Shown one piece after another: positions 31,458 through 41,151 of a stretch of DNA of 50,402 bases. Source of the DNA: JAFGCL01 sp964492335 (lineage in GTDB: Bacteria > Chloroflexota > Dehalococcoidia > UBA2247 > RBG-13-53-26); contig CAZBJX010000017.1 in NCBI GenBank assembly GCA_964492335.1, positions 1 to 50,402 of the forward strand, in the 5' to 3' direction. A model generated the notes under the pieces. The model saw nothing but the letters and a program-made list of their open reading frames with translations. It was not told the DNA's origin and made no database searches. Each line of letters starts with the position of its first letter. Within the stretch, counting starts at the first letter, position 1. The position numbers were made by a program, and so were the translations under genes.

Positions 31458-33893
31458 ATGTCAGGCTCCGAGCAGGGCGCAGACAGCGGGCAGTCCGGGC
31501 GTGAGGCCGGGCTGCGGGCCCGGCTGGGGGTTCCTGCCGGGGCGAAGCGGGTCATCATCTTCGCGGAGTCCAGCCACTGGGACCCCAACTGGAGACTCAC
31601 CTCGGGGGACTACTTCCGGCGCCTGGTGGGCCCGAACCTGGACAAGGCTGTGGCCGAGCTGCTGCGGGAGCCGCGCCGCGTCTACTCGATCGAGTGCGTC
31701 TTCTTCCTGCGCCTCTACTGGGAGGCCCGCCCCGAGCGGCGGGGCACCGTGCGCGCGCTGGTGAACGAGGGCCGCCTGCGGCTCACCTCCAGCGGCGTCA
31801 CCACCGCCGACACCATCCTGCCCAGCGCCGAGGCCATCCTGCGGGACCTGCTACTGGGCCAGGAGTGGCTGCGCTCCCGGGGCATGACGCAGGAGCCTGC
31901 CCTGGCCTACTTCCCCGACAGCTTCGGCGCCTCGCCGGCCCTGCCCTCCCTGTTGAGGGCGGCCGGATTCGACCAGGCGGCCCTGACCCACATCGACGGC
32001 GCGCTCCACCCCAGCTCCTTTCACGAAGCGGCATTCCGGCGGTTCCCCCGGCCGGGCTCCAGCGCCGCCCGGCTGGAGAAGGAGGAGCGCTGCCTGGATT
32101 TCGTCTGGCGCGGGCCGGACGGCGCCGAGGTCCTCTGCCACTGGAACCGGCACGGGTACAACCAGGGCGACACCCTGGCCTACCGCGGCCTGGGTCGGGG
32201 CGGGCTCAACAACTTCGCCCTCCCCGACCGCTCTGACCGGAACGTGGCCGGCAAGGTGCGGCGCTTCGCCGGGCAACTGCTTCCCTATGCCCGCACGCCG
32301 TACCTGTTCTGCGCCATCGGCGGCGACTTCATCGACCCCATCCCGGGGCTGGCGGCCCTGCTGGACCGCTACAACCGGCGCCACTACCCTTCGACGGGCA
32401 TCTGGGCGGTCAACGCCGGGCTGGACGACTACCTGTCCCTGGTGGGCTGCTACCGGCCGGCGCTGCCCGTCATGGAGATGGACCCCAACCCCTGCTGGAC
32501 CGGGTTCTACGCCTCCCGGCCCAGCCTCAAGAGGAAGTGCCGGGAGCTGATCGGGGGACTGCAGCTGGCCGAGCACCTGTCGCTCCTGCCGGAGAACGAG
32601 GGCCGGGCCGGGCCCGTGGCCGAGGCGCTGGCGGAGGGCTGGTGGCATGCGGCCGCCTCCAATCACCACGACTTCATCACGGGCACGGCGTCCGACGCGG
32701 TGGTGCGCGGCGAGCAGGAGCCGTGGCTGGACCGGGGAATGGCCGAGGCCAGGGCCGCCAGAGAGGGCCTGGCCTCCCCGCGCGGCCGGGAGGCGGGGCC
32801 GGCGCCGCCCCCCCGGTGGCAGCGCCGCCAGGGCGTCCTGGAGATCGCCTCGCCCCACTACGTTGTGGAGCTGGACGAGGGCCGGGGCGGGTGCATCGCC
32901 CGCGCCCGGCACCCGGTGACGGGGGCGCCGCTGCTGTCGCTGTCCGACTGCGTGGTTAGCTACCGTGATTCCGGCGGCCTGTGGAGGATGGGGCACGAGT
33001 ACCTGGGGGGCTGGCTCAGGGAGGCCGGCCGCTCCTGCGACCGCCCGGCCCGGCTGGAGGTGAGTGAGGCGGGCGACGGCTGCCTGGAGGTGTCCGGCAC
33101 CGTGGAGGTGGACGGCCAGGCCGTGCGCCGGGCCTGCCGGTTCGCCTCCGGCTGCCCGGCCATGGGGTTCAGCGTGGAGGGCCGGGCGGGCCCCCGGAGA
33201 ACGGTGACCGTCCGGTTCGGCACGGGCCTGGCCCCGGACCGCCTGGCCATGGACACGCCGGGGGGCGTCGTCTTCCGGCCGCTGGACAGGGTCTACTCGC
33301 CCACCTTCTGGCCCGTCCAGAGCTTCGTCCACGTCCAGGATAGGGCCACCGGCCGCGGCGTGGCCCTCTGCCTGTCCCTGCCGGGGGCGGTGGCCTGCCG
33401 GCCCGACGGGACCCTGGAGCTGGTGGTGCTGCGCAATGCCACCGGCGAGCGGGTGCTGGGGCTCTTCCCGCTCCAGGGCATGACCGTGTCGGGGACTGAG
33501 GCCTCCCGGCACGAGTGCCGGTACGCGCTGCTCTTCACCGATGCCGGCGACTGGCGGGACAACTCCATCCCGCTGGCGGCGCGCCGGGCCTTCGGGGGCC
33601 CGGAGGACCGGGCGGTATGGGAGGACCCGGCGGTGTCACTGGCCTGGGCCGATCGACCCGAGGTCACGGTGATGGCGGTGAAGCCGGCCTCCCGCGGGGA
33701 GGGCGCCATCGTGCGCCTGGGCAACTGGGGGGAAACGGGGCTGCCGGTCAACGTGACCGTCCGGGGCCGCCCCTTGAAGGCCGCCTTCCTGTGCGATGCC
33801 CGGGAGCGCGACCTGGGGCCGCTGCCGGTCAGCGGCCGGACGGTGCGGCTGGCCATGCCCGGGGCCCTGGCCTCGATCCGGGTGGTCCGCTGA
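31458..33893 (+). CDS. GH38-type alpha-mannosidase family glycosidase
   Basis: The 811-residue protein has the GH38 zinc and catalytic marks: ESSHWDPNW (His and Asp ligands, about residue 35), ALAYFPDSFGASPALP with the nucleophile Asp (about 150) and SNHHDFITGTASDAVV (third ligand His, about 405). The C-terminal half is a large beta domain as in the family (AIGGDFIDPIPG precedes it). Family members trim alpha-mannosides from glycans; the natural substrate here is open. ATG 31458 is used because the upstream frame runs through the 62-bp tandem repeat, and TATGAT at 31442-31447 would place the transcript start almost at the ATG. Confidence 0.85.
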   Translation: MSGSEQGADSGQSGREAGLRARLGVPAGAKRVIIFAESSHWDPNWRLTSGDYFRRLVGPNLDKAVAELLREPRRVYSIECVFFLRLYWEARPERRGTVRALVNEGRLRLTSSGVTTADTILPSAEAILRDLLLGQEWLRSRGMTQEPALAYFPDSFGASPALPSLLRAAGFDQAALTHIDGALHPSSFHEAAFRRFPRPGSSAARLEKEERCLDFVWRGPDGAEVLCHWNRHGYNQGDTLAYRGLGRGGLNNFALPDRSDRNVAGKVRRFAGQLLPYARTPYLFCAIGGDFIDPIPGLAALLDRYNRRHYPSTGIWAVNAGLDDYLSLVGCYRPALPVMEMDPNPCWTGFYASRPSLKRKCRELIGGLQLAEHLSLLPENEGRAGPVAEALAEGWWHAAASNHHDFITGTASDAVVRGEQEPWLDRGMAEARAAREGLASPRGREAGPAPPPRWQRRQGVLEIASPHYVVELDEGRGGCIARARHPVTGAPLLSLSDCVVSYRDSGGLWRMGHEYLGGWLREAGRSCDRPARLEVSEAGDGCLEVSGTVEVDGQAVRRACRFASGCPAMGFSVEGRAGPRRTVTVRFGTGLAPDRLAMDTPGGVVFRPLDRVYSPTFWPVQSFVHVQDRATGRGVALCLSLPGAVACRPDGTLELVVLRNATGERVLGLFPLQGMTVSGTEASRHECRYALLFTDAGDWRDNSIPLAARRAFGGPEDRAVWEDPAVSLAWADRPEVTVMAVKPASRGEGAIVRLGNWGETGLPVNVTVRGRPLKAAFLCDARERDLGPLPVSGRTVRLAMPGALASIRVVR

Positions 33894-33933
33894 AGCTCGG
33901 GGGCTCTCGGCCGGGGTGGGGCCCCGCGGAGGG

Positions 33934-35886
33934 CTATCCCACCGGCCGGGCGGCGGCAGAGGCCCTGGCCGTAGCCTTCTTGGCCTGCTTGTCCTGGTAC
34001 ATGCGGTTGTCGGCCTCTCTCATGATCTCGGTCAGCTGGCTGCCCTCGTCGCCGGAGGCCATACCCATGGAGAAGCTCAGAGGGGCCCCCCGGTGCTCGC
34101 TGTTGTGCAGGGCCAGGGTATTCCGCAGCCGCTCCAGGGCCTTCTGGCCCACGGAGGCGTCGGCGCCCGGCAGCAGCACCGCGAACTCGTCGCCGCCGAT
34201 CCTGGAGACCACGTCCCCGGAGCGGAAGGTGGCCGTGAGCACCATGGCCGTGCGCCGCAACAGGGCATCCCCGGCGACGTGGCCCTGGGTGTCGTTGACC
34301 GCCTTCAGCCCGTCCACGTCCACCATTACCACGCTCACCGGGAAGTGGCCGCCCGCGCGCTCCATCCGGGCGAACTCGCTCTCGAAATAGGCCCGGTTGT
34401 GCAGGCCGCTCAGCGCGTCGTGACTGCTGACGAACTCCAGTCTCATCTCAGCCCTCTTCCTCTCGGTGACATCGCGTATCATGACCAGGGCCTCGTTCTC
34501 GCGGCTGGCAGCCACCCGGGCCTCGTAGAAGGCCATGTCTCCCCGCAACGGGACCTGGATCTCAAAGGTCTGGGTCTCCCCGGTCTGCAGAGCCCTCTTC
34601 ACCAGCGGCAGGCCCCGGCGGACCACCTCCGCCGAGATCTCCTCGTACGCTGGCGTCTCCCTGTAGAGCCTGCCCCGGGCCAGCCTGACCTTGGCCGGCG
34701 GCAGGCCGGCCTTCCCGGCGGCCCGGGCGTCGGTGATGCTGCCGTCGGCGGACACCCGGAACATCAGGTCGGGCACTGCGTTGAGCAGGGCCCGCTTCTC
34801 CGCGTCCCGTTCGCTGAGCTCGCGCTGCGACCGGTCCAGTGAAGCCAGCATGCCGTTGATGGCCTCGCCCAGCGCGGAGACCTCATCGTTGCCATGGACG
34901 ACGATGCGGGCGCTGGGGTCGCCGGCCTCCCGCATCCTGTTGATGTCCCTGCCCAGCTTCAGGAGGCGGGAGAGGATCAGCCGGTGGATGACCAGGGACA
35001 TCCCCACGGTGAGGACCAGCGCGATAGCCGCCAGAAGGACTATCAGCCAGTAGGCCGTGTGCTGGCCCTGGTAGTAGATGTCCCGGGGCAGGGTGGCCTT
35101 CATGATCAGGGCCGGCTGGCCGTAGACATCGTTGACCAGGCCGTAGCCGCACACCGTGTTGCTGCCGGCCTCCCGGCTGACCACCGGGGAGTCGCCCGAA
35201 AGCCGGGACTGGGCTTCGATGAAGTCATCGGGCAGGTTGGGGTCGTCCCAGCGGACCAGGCTCAGGGCCGTGTGGGTCTGTTCCTCCAGGCGCTCCACCT
35301 CGGCGTCATCCAGCAGGCGGGCGAAGATGGCCCGGCCCGTGGCCGGCCCCTGCAGGGTCTCCGCGGCGACGGGGAAGGACTGCACCAGGAAGGCATGCTC
35401 GGGGAGCATGAGTATGCCGGTGAAAGAGCTGCCCTCGTCTCCCGGGGCCACTATCGGATTGCTGTCGCGCAGGAGTTCTTCGGCGAAGCCCGCGGGCAAG
35501 GGGAGCGTCACGCCCGTCTCCGGGTCGTACCCCACGCCGATGGGCGGGTAGCCGGGGTTCGTGACGAAGGCGATGAAGCTGATGTTCAGGGCGGCAAACG
35601 ACGGCCCGTCGAAGTTGACCTCCAGGTGGGTGCCCTCAGCGTCCTGGAGCCACCTGAAGGAGCCGCACTCGAGTACCTCGGGGCCGAAGGCGATGTTCAG
35701 GGTGGTGAAGTCCTGGTACAGGGCGCTGACGGCGCGCCGGGCGTTCTCCTGCGTGTTGTCCCTCTCCATGTCGGCGAAGCGGTTGGTCACCACGTACCGG
35801 GCTGCCATCAGCGCCAGGGTCAGCGTGATGGCTATGCCGATGCTTATCAAGAGTACGAACCTGGTGCGCAGTCTCATCGCTGTCAT
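33934..35886 (-). CDS. Membrane diguanylate cyclase (CHASE4-HAMP-PAS-GGDEF)
   Basis: The 650-residue protein has an N-terminal helix (about 10-32), a periplasmic CHASE4-like domain (about 45-265) and a second helix (AYWLIVLLAAIALVLTVGMSL, about 275-297). HAMP (about 300-352), PAS (about 365-470) and a GGDEF domain follow. The active site is SRIGGDEFAVLLP, intact, and the RSGD five residues upstream matches the RxxD product-inhibition site. It should make cyclic di-GMP in response to an external signal. No EAL domain or partner is adjacent. A small open frame with a near-perfect Shine-Dalgarno lies directly upstream. Confidence 0.93.
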   Translation of the reverse strand: MTAMRLRTRFVLLISIGIAITLTLALMAARYVVTNRFADMERDNTQENARRAVSALYQDFTTLNIAFGPEVLECGSFRWLQDAEGTHLEVNFDGPSFAALNISFIAFVTNPGYPPIGVGYDPETGVTLPLPAGFAEELLRDSNPIVAPGDEGSSFTGILMLPEHAFLVQSFPVAAETLQGPATGRAIFARLLDDAEVERLEEQTHTALSLVRWDDPNLPDDFIEAQSRLSGDSPVVSREAGSNTVCGYGLVNDVYGQPALIMKATLPRDIYYQGQHTAYWLIVLLAAIALVLTVGMSLVIHRLILSRLLKLGRDINRMREAGDPSARIVVHGNDEVSALGEAINGMLASLDRSQRELSERDAEKRALLNAVPDLMFRVSADGSITDARAAGKAGLPPAKVRLARGRLYRETPAYEEISAEVVRRGLPLVKRALQTGETQTFEIQVPLRGDMAFYEARVAASRENEALVMIRDVTERKRAEMRLEFVSSHDALSGLHNRAYFESEFARMERAGGHFPVSVVMVDVDGLKAVNDTQGHVAGDALLRRTAMVLTATFRSGDVVSRIGGDEFAVLLPGADASVGQKALERLRNTLALHNSEHRGAPLSFSMGMASGDEGSQLTEIMREADNRMYQDKQAKKATARASAAARPVG

Positions 35887-35896
35887 TCCCGGCGGG

Positions 35897-36001
35897 CTAT
35901 CGGGGTTGCCCGCTCCAGTCCCGGCGCAGGCACTGGCCCGGCCGCCGGCATGCGCGCATGCCGTGAGGGCCGCACGTGTCCTTCGTCCCGGGCAGTGGCA
36001 T
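35897..36001 (-). CDS. Possible 34-codon leader ORF before the diguanylate cyclase
   Basis: ATG 36001 follows AGGAGGTG, a near-complete complement of the 16S rRNA tail, though the spacing is only about 2-3 bases. The frame encodes 34 residues (four Cys, Arg-rich) and stops 10 bases before the cyclase start. It contains a perfect 18-bp palindrome (35946-35963). It could be a translated leader or only a ribosome entry site. The remainder of the 35887-36188 gap shows nothing else but the helicase promoter. Confidence 0.3.
   Translation of the reverse strand: MPLPGTKDTCGPHGMRACRRPGQCLRRDWSGQPR
35946..35963. repeat. Perfect 18-bp palindrome upstream of the diguanylate cyclase
   Basis: CGGCATGCGCGCATGCCG is self-complementary over all 18 bases. 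Being a spacer-less palindrome about 60 bases before the cyclase start, it is a candidate operator. Confidence 0.5.
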
Positions 36002-36140
36002 CACCTCCTAGAGTATGGGGACGGGCTGTCACGCCGGCGTATCAGGGCCGCCGGCGCGCATCTCGAATTTCTCTCCGGGGGCTTTCCATTCCCTCTCACC
36101 GGAGCCCCCGCCGGGCCGCGCGGCTCCGTGCTCCCGCCCT

Positions 36141-36170
36141 TTGACTTTTTCCGCCCCCGGCGCCTATCAT
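36141..36170 (+). promoter_or_regulatory. Promoter of the helicase-nuclease gene
   Basis: TTGACT (36141-36146), an 18 bp spacer and TATCAT (36165-36170). The start would be about 12 bases before ATG 36189. Confidence 0.65.
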
Positions 36171-36188
36171 GTCGCCTGCGGAGAGCCC

Positions 36189-39100
36189 ATGCTTGAGACA
36201 GAGAGACAGCTGGAGATCGCCAGGGCCAGGCTGCTGGACCTGTCCCTGCGCAACCGGTTGCTCAACTTCCGCCCCACCAGGCGGCGCTCCATCAGGGTTG
36301 TCGATGAGGTGCCCGCCGAGGTCTACGACATCCTGGTCCTGGCGGAGAAGCCCATGCAGTTCCGCCAGGGAGCCCGGCCCATGGCCGGGGATGCGGCGGC
36401 CGGCGGCCGGCACGCCCCTCCGGGGACGAACGCGGGGTCCGGGCCGCTCCCCGGTGTCGGGAATGGCAACCGCCTGCAGGACCTCGCCTGGCAGGGGCCC
36501 GGGGACGGGCCCGGGCTGACCCCGGAGGAGGCGTCCCAGCTCTGGGAGATGCCCTCGCCGGACGCCAGGGAGGCCGACCGCCACCTGGACCGCTTCCTGC
36601 AGACGGCCATCCCGGGCGAGGAGCTGCAGCAACGGCTCTACTACCTCTACCAGGAGTCCGCGTCCAGCATGGAGGAAGCGGGCTACTCCATCCTCTACCT
36701 GGCCCTGGGGTTCCTGGAGTGGCAGGAGGACGATGCTTCGGCGGAGACCAGGATGGCGCCGCTGGTGCTCATCCCGGTGGAGCTGGAGCGCGCCGGCGTC
36801 AGGGCCGCCTTCTCCCTGCGCTGGAGCGGCGAGGACCTCTCCACGAATATCTCGCTGCAGGCCGCCGTCGCCAGGCAGGGGGTGCAGCTGCCCGACTTCG
36901 AGATGCCGGAGGAGAAGGACGGGGTCAACGAGTACTTTCAGGTGGTCTCCCAGAACATCAGGGGCAGGCCCCGCTGGCGGGTGGTCACCGACATCCACCT
37001 GGGCTTCTTCAGCTTCCGGAAGTTCACCATGTACCGGGACCTGGACCCGCACGCCTGGCCGGAGGACATGTCCCCGGCCGGCGCTCCCCTCATCCGGGCC
37101 CTGTTCGACCCCGCCTACGCGGCGGAGAGCCTGCCCGCCTTCGACGAGGCGGAGGCCGACGAGAAGCTGCGCGCCGCCGACCTCTATCACATCGTGGACG
37201 CCGACCCCTCGCAGATCGCCGTCATTGAGGACATCAAGTCGGGGCGGGACCTGGTGGTGGAGGGGCCGCCGGGCACCGGGAAGTCGCAGACCATCGCCAA
37301 CGTCATTGCCGAGTCCCTGGCGGCCGGCCGCAGCGTGCTGTTCGTCAGCGAGAAGATGGCGGCCCTGGAGGTGGTGAAGGCCCGCCTGGACCAGGCCGGG
37401 ATAGGGGACTTCTGCCTGCAGCTGCACAGCCACAAGTCGAACAAGAGGCAGGTGCTGGACGAGCTGCGCCGCACACTGGAGCTGGCGGCGCCCGGGGAGG
37501 AGCGCCTGGAGGAGGAGTTTGAGCGGCTGGAGGGCCTCAGGGCCGAGCTCAACGGCTATGCCAGGGAGCTGCGCGAGCCCTGGGGCAACCTGTCGCTCTC
37601 TCCCTTCGACCTGTACTGCGCCGGCGAGGCCGTCAGGCGCCATTTCCAGGCTGCGGGCCGGCCCATGCCCGCGGTGGCGCTGTCACTGCCGGAGGGCTTC
37701 GACCAGAGGCAGTGGACGCAGGCCCGGTCCGCCTTCGAGGCGCTGGGCCAGGCCATGGGGCTGGTGGCCCCGGTGGGGGACAGCCCGTGGCTGGGGTGCC
37801 GTCCCCGCGTCCTTCTCCCGTCGGACGTGGAGGAGGTCCGGGGCCTCCTGTCCCGCTGCGCAGGCTCCCTGGGCCGGCTGGAGGAGAGCATAGATGAGGT
37901 GGCCGGCCTGTGCGCCGTGAGCCGCCCGGGGGACCTGGACTCCCTGGTAAGGGCCCTGGCCGCGGCGGAGATCATGGCGGCCGCCGTGCCGGTGGAGGCA
38001 GAGGCCCTGGCCCACCCGCGGTGGACCGAAGCCGGCTGCCCGGCCGGGGACATCATCGGCATCGTGGAATCACTGCGGCAGGAAGCCGGCTTCCTCAGGT
38101 CCCGCTTCCGGGAGGAGGCCCTGGAGCGGGCCGGCGAGATGGCTGGGGCTGCCCAGGAGTACGCCAGGAGGGCCGGCAGCCCCTTGCGCTTCCTCAGCGG
38201 CCGCTACCGGGAGCTGGACCGGCAAGTGGCCTCTCTCTACCGGGAGAAGGCCCCGGGGAGCAGCGGGCAGAAGGTCTCCGACCTGGACGGCTTCCGCCGC
38301 TACCGGGACCTGCGCCAGCGGGTGCAGGAGGCGGATGGTGCGGCCCGGTCGCTCTTCGGCCGGCACTGGCGGGGGGAGGCCAGCGATGCGGCCCTGCTGC
38401 GCCGGCTGGCGGACTGGGTGCCGGCCTTCCGGGGGATGCTTTCCTCCGGAGCGCTCACCGCAGAGGCCCTGCACCTGGCGGCCGCGGGGATGCCGGAGGC
38501 GCAGTTGCGCCAGGCCATCGAGGGGCTCAGGGCGGCCGGCCAGGCCTTCTCCCGGGACCTGGCGCTGGTCATGGAGCGGATCGGCGGGGACTGGGCGGCG
38601 GTGTTCGGGGCCGGGATGGGCGCGGTGCCCTTCTCGGAAGCCGGCCGGCGCCTGGAGGCCTGGAGGGGCGGCATCGGGGGCCTCGACCGGTGGGCGCAGT
38701 TCGTCATCCACCGCGACCGTTGCCTGGAAACGCCGGGGGCGCCGATGGTGGACCTGGTGATGCGGGACATGGTGGAGCCGGAGGACCTGGTCCCCTGCCT
38801 CGAGGGCAACGTGGGCGACGCGGTGCTGCGGCAGGCCTTCGAGAAGCGGCCCCGCCTGGCGGGCTTCCTCGGCCTGATCCACGAGAGGAAGATACGGGAT
38901 TTCGTCGATCTTGACCGCCGGCTGATTGAGGCCAACCGGCGCCGCCTGCGGCGGAAGCTGTGGCTGTCCATGCCGCGGGACCCGGAGGACGCCTCTCCCG
39001 GTTCGGCCGCCGGGATCCTTCAGGGAGAGCTGCGCAAGACGCGCCGGCACATGCCGATCCGCAAGCTGCTGTTCCGCTGCGGGGGGCACGTGCAGAAGAT

Positions 39101-41141
39101 CAAGCCCTGCTTCATGATGAGCCCCCTGTCCATCGCCCAGTTCCTGGACCCCCGGAGCGTGCGCTTCGACCTCATCCTCTTCGACGAAGCCAGCCAGGTG
39201 CGGCCGGAGGATGCCCTGGGAGCGTTGCTGCGGGCCAACCAGGTGGTGGTCATGGGCGACCGGCGCCAGCTGCCCCCCACGGCGTTCTTCGACCGCATTG
39301 TCCACGAAGACGAGGATGAGGTGGGGACCGGCGAGGCCACCGTGGCGGACATGGACAGCATCCTCGACCAGTGCGCCACGCGGTTCCCTTCGCGGCGGCT
39401 GATCTGGCACTACCGCAGCCGGCACGAGTCCCTGATCGCCGTCTCCAACCGGGAGTTCTACGATGACCGCCTGCTGGTGTACCCCAGCGCGGTGGCCTCA
39501 TCCCCGGACCTGGGGCTGCATTTCCGGCACGTGCCGGGGGCGGTCTACGAGCGCGGCCGCGGCCAGGTGAACCGCCAGGAGGCCCGGGCCGTGGCCGAGG
39601 CCGTGATGGAGCACTTCCGCCGCAGCCCCGGGAAGAGCCTGGGTGTGGGCGCCTTCAGCATCAAGCAGCAGCAGGTGATCGACACCGAGATCGAGCTGGC
39701 CCGGCGGCGGGACCCGGGCATGGACCCCTTCTTCGCCCGGGACCGGGAGGAGCACTTCTTCGTCAAGAACCTGGAGACCATCCAGGGCGATGAGCGGGAC
39801 GTCATCTTCCTCAGCATCGGCTACGGGTTCGATGCGGACGGGGTCCTGACCCGCCACTTCGGGCCCCTCAACCAGGAAGGCGGCGAGCGACGGCTGAACG
39901 TGCTGATAACCCGGGCCCGGGAGAAGTGCGTGGTCTTCGGGAGCTTCCGGGCCGCCGACCTGTCCCTGGGCCCGGACGCCCGGCCCGGCCCCCGGGCGCT
40001 GAAGGCCTTTCTGGCCTATGCCGAGGACCGGGCCCTGGCGGGCACTGCCGCCCGGGGTGAGGCCGGGTCGCCCTTCGAGGAGGCGGTGCTGGAGTTCCTG
40101 GTGGCGCGGGGCCACCAAGTGCGCCGGCGGGTGGGGTGCGCCCGTTTCCGGGTTGACCTGGGGATCGTCCACCCCGAGTCGCCGGGGTCCTACCTCCTGG
40201 GCGTCGAGAGCGACGGGGTGCAGTACCACTCCTCGAGGGTGGCGCGCGACCGGGACCGGCTGCGGGCCACGGTGCTCCGGGACCGGGGGTGGAGGATCCA
40301 CCGCGCCTGGTCGACGGACTGGTACTGCCGGCGGGAGGAGGGCCAGAAGGCGCTCCTGGGGGCCATAGAGCAGGCCGCCGGGGCGCCTTCTCCGCCGGGC
40401 AGCAGCGCGCCACCCCCAGGGGAGCTCCCACCGGCGCCGCCGATGGGGACAGGCGGCCTGGCCGGGGGCGACGCGGGCGGCACGGGGCCCGTCCCGGGAA
40501 GCAGCCAGGCTGCAGCCCCCGCGCCGGCCCTCCGGACGGCCGGGGCCGCGCCCGCCGGGGTGCGGCTGGAGCAGATGGTCCACGGCTACGAGGTCTGCCG
40601 GTCGCTGGGCGTGCGCCGCCGCGGCGAGCTCCATGAGCAGACGTCGGCGGTCATGGCCATGGCGGTGGAGAACGTGGTGGCGGTGGAAGGGCCGGTCTGC
40701 CTTGACGAAGTGGTCCGCCGCATCCGGCTGCTCTGGAACCGGGCGCGGGCCGGCGACAGGATCCGCCAGGCGGTGGAGGAGGGTGTGCGGGTGGCGGTGG
40801 CCAGGGGCGGGGTGGTGCGCCGCGGGGACTTCCTGTGGCCGCTCGGGGATTCCCCGGCCCGGGTGCGGCGCCGGGCCCACGACCCGCCGGCCAAGATAGC
40901 CCTGATATGCGATGAAGAGATCGCAGAGGCGGTGAAGCTGGTGGTGGGCTACCAGTCCGCCACCCTTCCGGACGACCTGGCCACCCAGGCCTCGCGGTTG
41001 CTGGGGATGCAGAGTACCTCGGCGGGGGCCCGGGAGCGCATCGAGGGAGTGATCGCCGGCCTGCTGCGGGCCGGGGTGCTGCGGGAGGAGCAGAACGGGA
41101 TGATCGACCTGGCGCCGCACGCCGCCCGCAGGCCGGGCTGA
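36189..41141 (+). CDS. DUF4011-SF1 helicase-Vsr-like nuclease-DUF3320 fusion, probable defence protein
   Basis: The 1650-residue protein starts with a DUF4011-type segment (about 1-280; RLLDLSLRNRLLNFRP is its hallmark). A split SF1 helicase follows: Walker A GPPGTGKSQT with Lys365, Walker B LILFDEASQV (Asp999, Glu1000), then GDRRQLPP, QGDERDVIFLSIGYG (about 1200) and LNVLITRAREK (about 1237). Residues about 1290-1395 form a Vsr/MTES-1575 PD-(D/E)xK nuclease (FRVDLGIVHPE, GVESDGVQYHSS). A Pro/Gly linker and a DUF3320-like domain (about 1485-1545) end it. Fusions of this kind occur in defence islands and are thought to attack invading DNA. It stands beside a decayed patch with a toxin gene and insertion-sequence traces. 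Confidence 0.9.
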   Translation: MLETERQLEIARARLLDLSLRNRLLNFRPTRRRSIRVVDEVPAEVYDILVLAEKPMQFRQGARPMAGDAAAGGRHAPPGTNAGSGPLPGVGNGNRLQDLAWQGPGDGPGLTPEEASQLWEMPSPDAREADRHLDRFLQTAIPGEELQQRLYYLYQESASSMEEAGYSILYLALGFLEWQEDDASAETRMAPLVLIPVELERAGVRAAFSLRWSGEDLSTNISLQAAVARQGVQLPDFEMPEEKDGVNEYFQVVSQNIRGRPRWRVVTDIHLGFFSFRKFTMYRDLDPHAWPEDMSPAGAPLIRALFDPAYAAESLPAFDEAEADEKLRAADLYHIVDADPSQIAVIEDIKSGRDLVVEGPPGTGKSQTIANVIAESLAAGRSVLFVSEKMAALEVVKARLDQAGIGDFCLQLHSHKSNKRQVLDELRRTLELAAPGEERLEEEFERLEGLRAELNGYARELREPWGNLSLSPFDLYCAGEAVRRHFQAAGRPMPAVALSLPEGFDQRQWTQARSAFEALGQAMGLVAPVGDSPWLGCRPRVLLPSDVEEVRGLLSRCAGSLGRLEESIDEVAGLCAVSRPGDLDSLVRALAAAEIMAAAVPVEAEALAHPRWTEAGCPAGDIIGIVESLRQEAGFLRSRFREEALERAGEMAGAAQEYARRAGSPLRFLSGRYRELDRQVASLYREKAPGSSGQKVSDLDGFRRYRDLRQRVQEADGAARSLFGRHWRGEASDAALLRRLADWVPAFRGMLSSGALTAEALHLAAAGMPEAQLRQAIEGLRAAGQAFSRDLALVMERIGGDWAAVFGAGMGAVPFSEAGRRLEAWRGGIGGLDRWAQFVIHRDRCLETPGAPMVDLVMRDMVEPEDLVPCLEGNVGDAVLRQAFEKRPRLAGFLGLIHERKIRDFVDLDRRLIEANRRRLRRKLWLSMPRDPEDASPGSAAGILQGELRKTRRHMPIRKLLFRCGGHVQKIKPCFMMSPLSIAQFLDPRSVRFDLILFDEASQVRPEDALGALLRANQVVVMGDRRQLPPTAFFDRIVHEDEDEVGTGEATVADMDSILDQCATRFPSRRLIWHYRSRHESLIAVSNREFYDDRLLVYPSAVASSPDLGLHFRHVPGAVYERGRGQVNRQEARAVAEAVMEHFRRSPGKSLGVGAFSIKQQQVIDTEIELARRRDPGMDPFFARDREEHFFVKNLETIQGDERDVIFLSIGYGFDADGVLTRHFGPLNQEGGERRLNVLITRAREKCVVFGSFRAADLSLGPDARPGPRALKAFLAYAEDRALAGTAARGEAGSPFEEAVLEFLVARGHQVRRRVGCARFRVDLGIVHPESPGSYLLGVESDGVQYHSSRVARDRDRLRATVLRDRGWRIHRAWSTDWYCRREEGQKALLGAIEQAAGAPSPPGSSAPPPGELPPAPPMGTGGLAGGDAGGTGPVPGSSQAAAPAPALRTAGAAPAGVRLEQMVHGYEVCRSLGVRRRGELHEQTSAVMAMAVENVVAVEGPVCLDEVVRRIRLLWNRARAGDRIRQAVEEGVRVAVARGGVVRRGDFLWPLGDSPARVRRRAHDPPAKIALICDEEIAEAVKLVVGYQSATLPDDLATQASRLLGMQSTSAGARERIEGVIAGLLRAGVLREEQNGMIDLAPHAARRPG

Positions 41142-41151
41142 CGCCGCCTGG

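Noticed and set aside
33909..33947. GGCCGG/CCGGCC hairpin between the glycosidase and diguanylate cyclase genes as a terminator
   Set aside because: Arms are short with a bulge, extend into the cyclase coding end and have no T-run; similar pairings are common by chance here.
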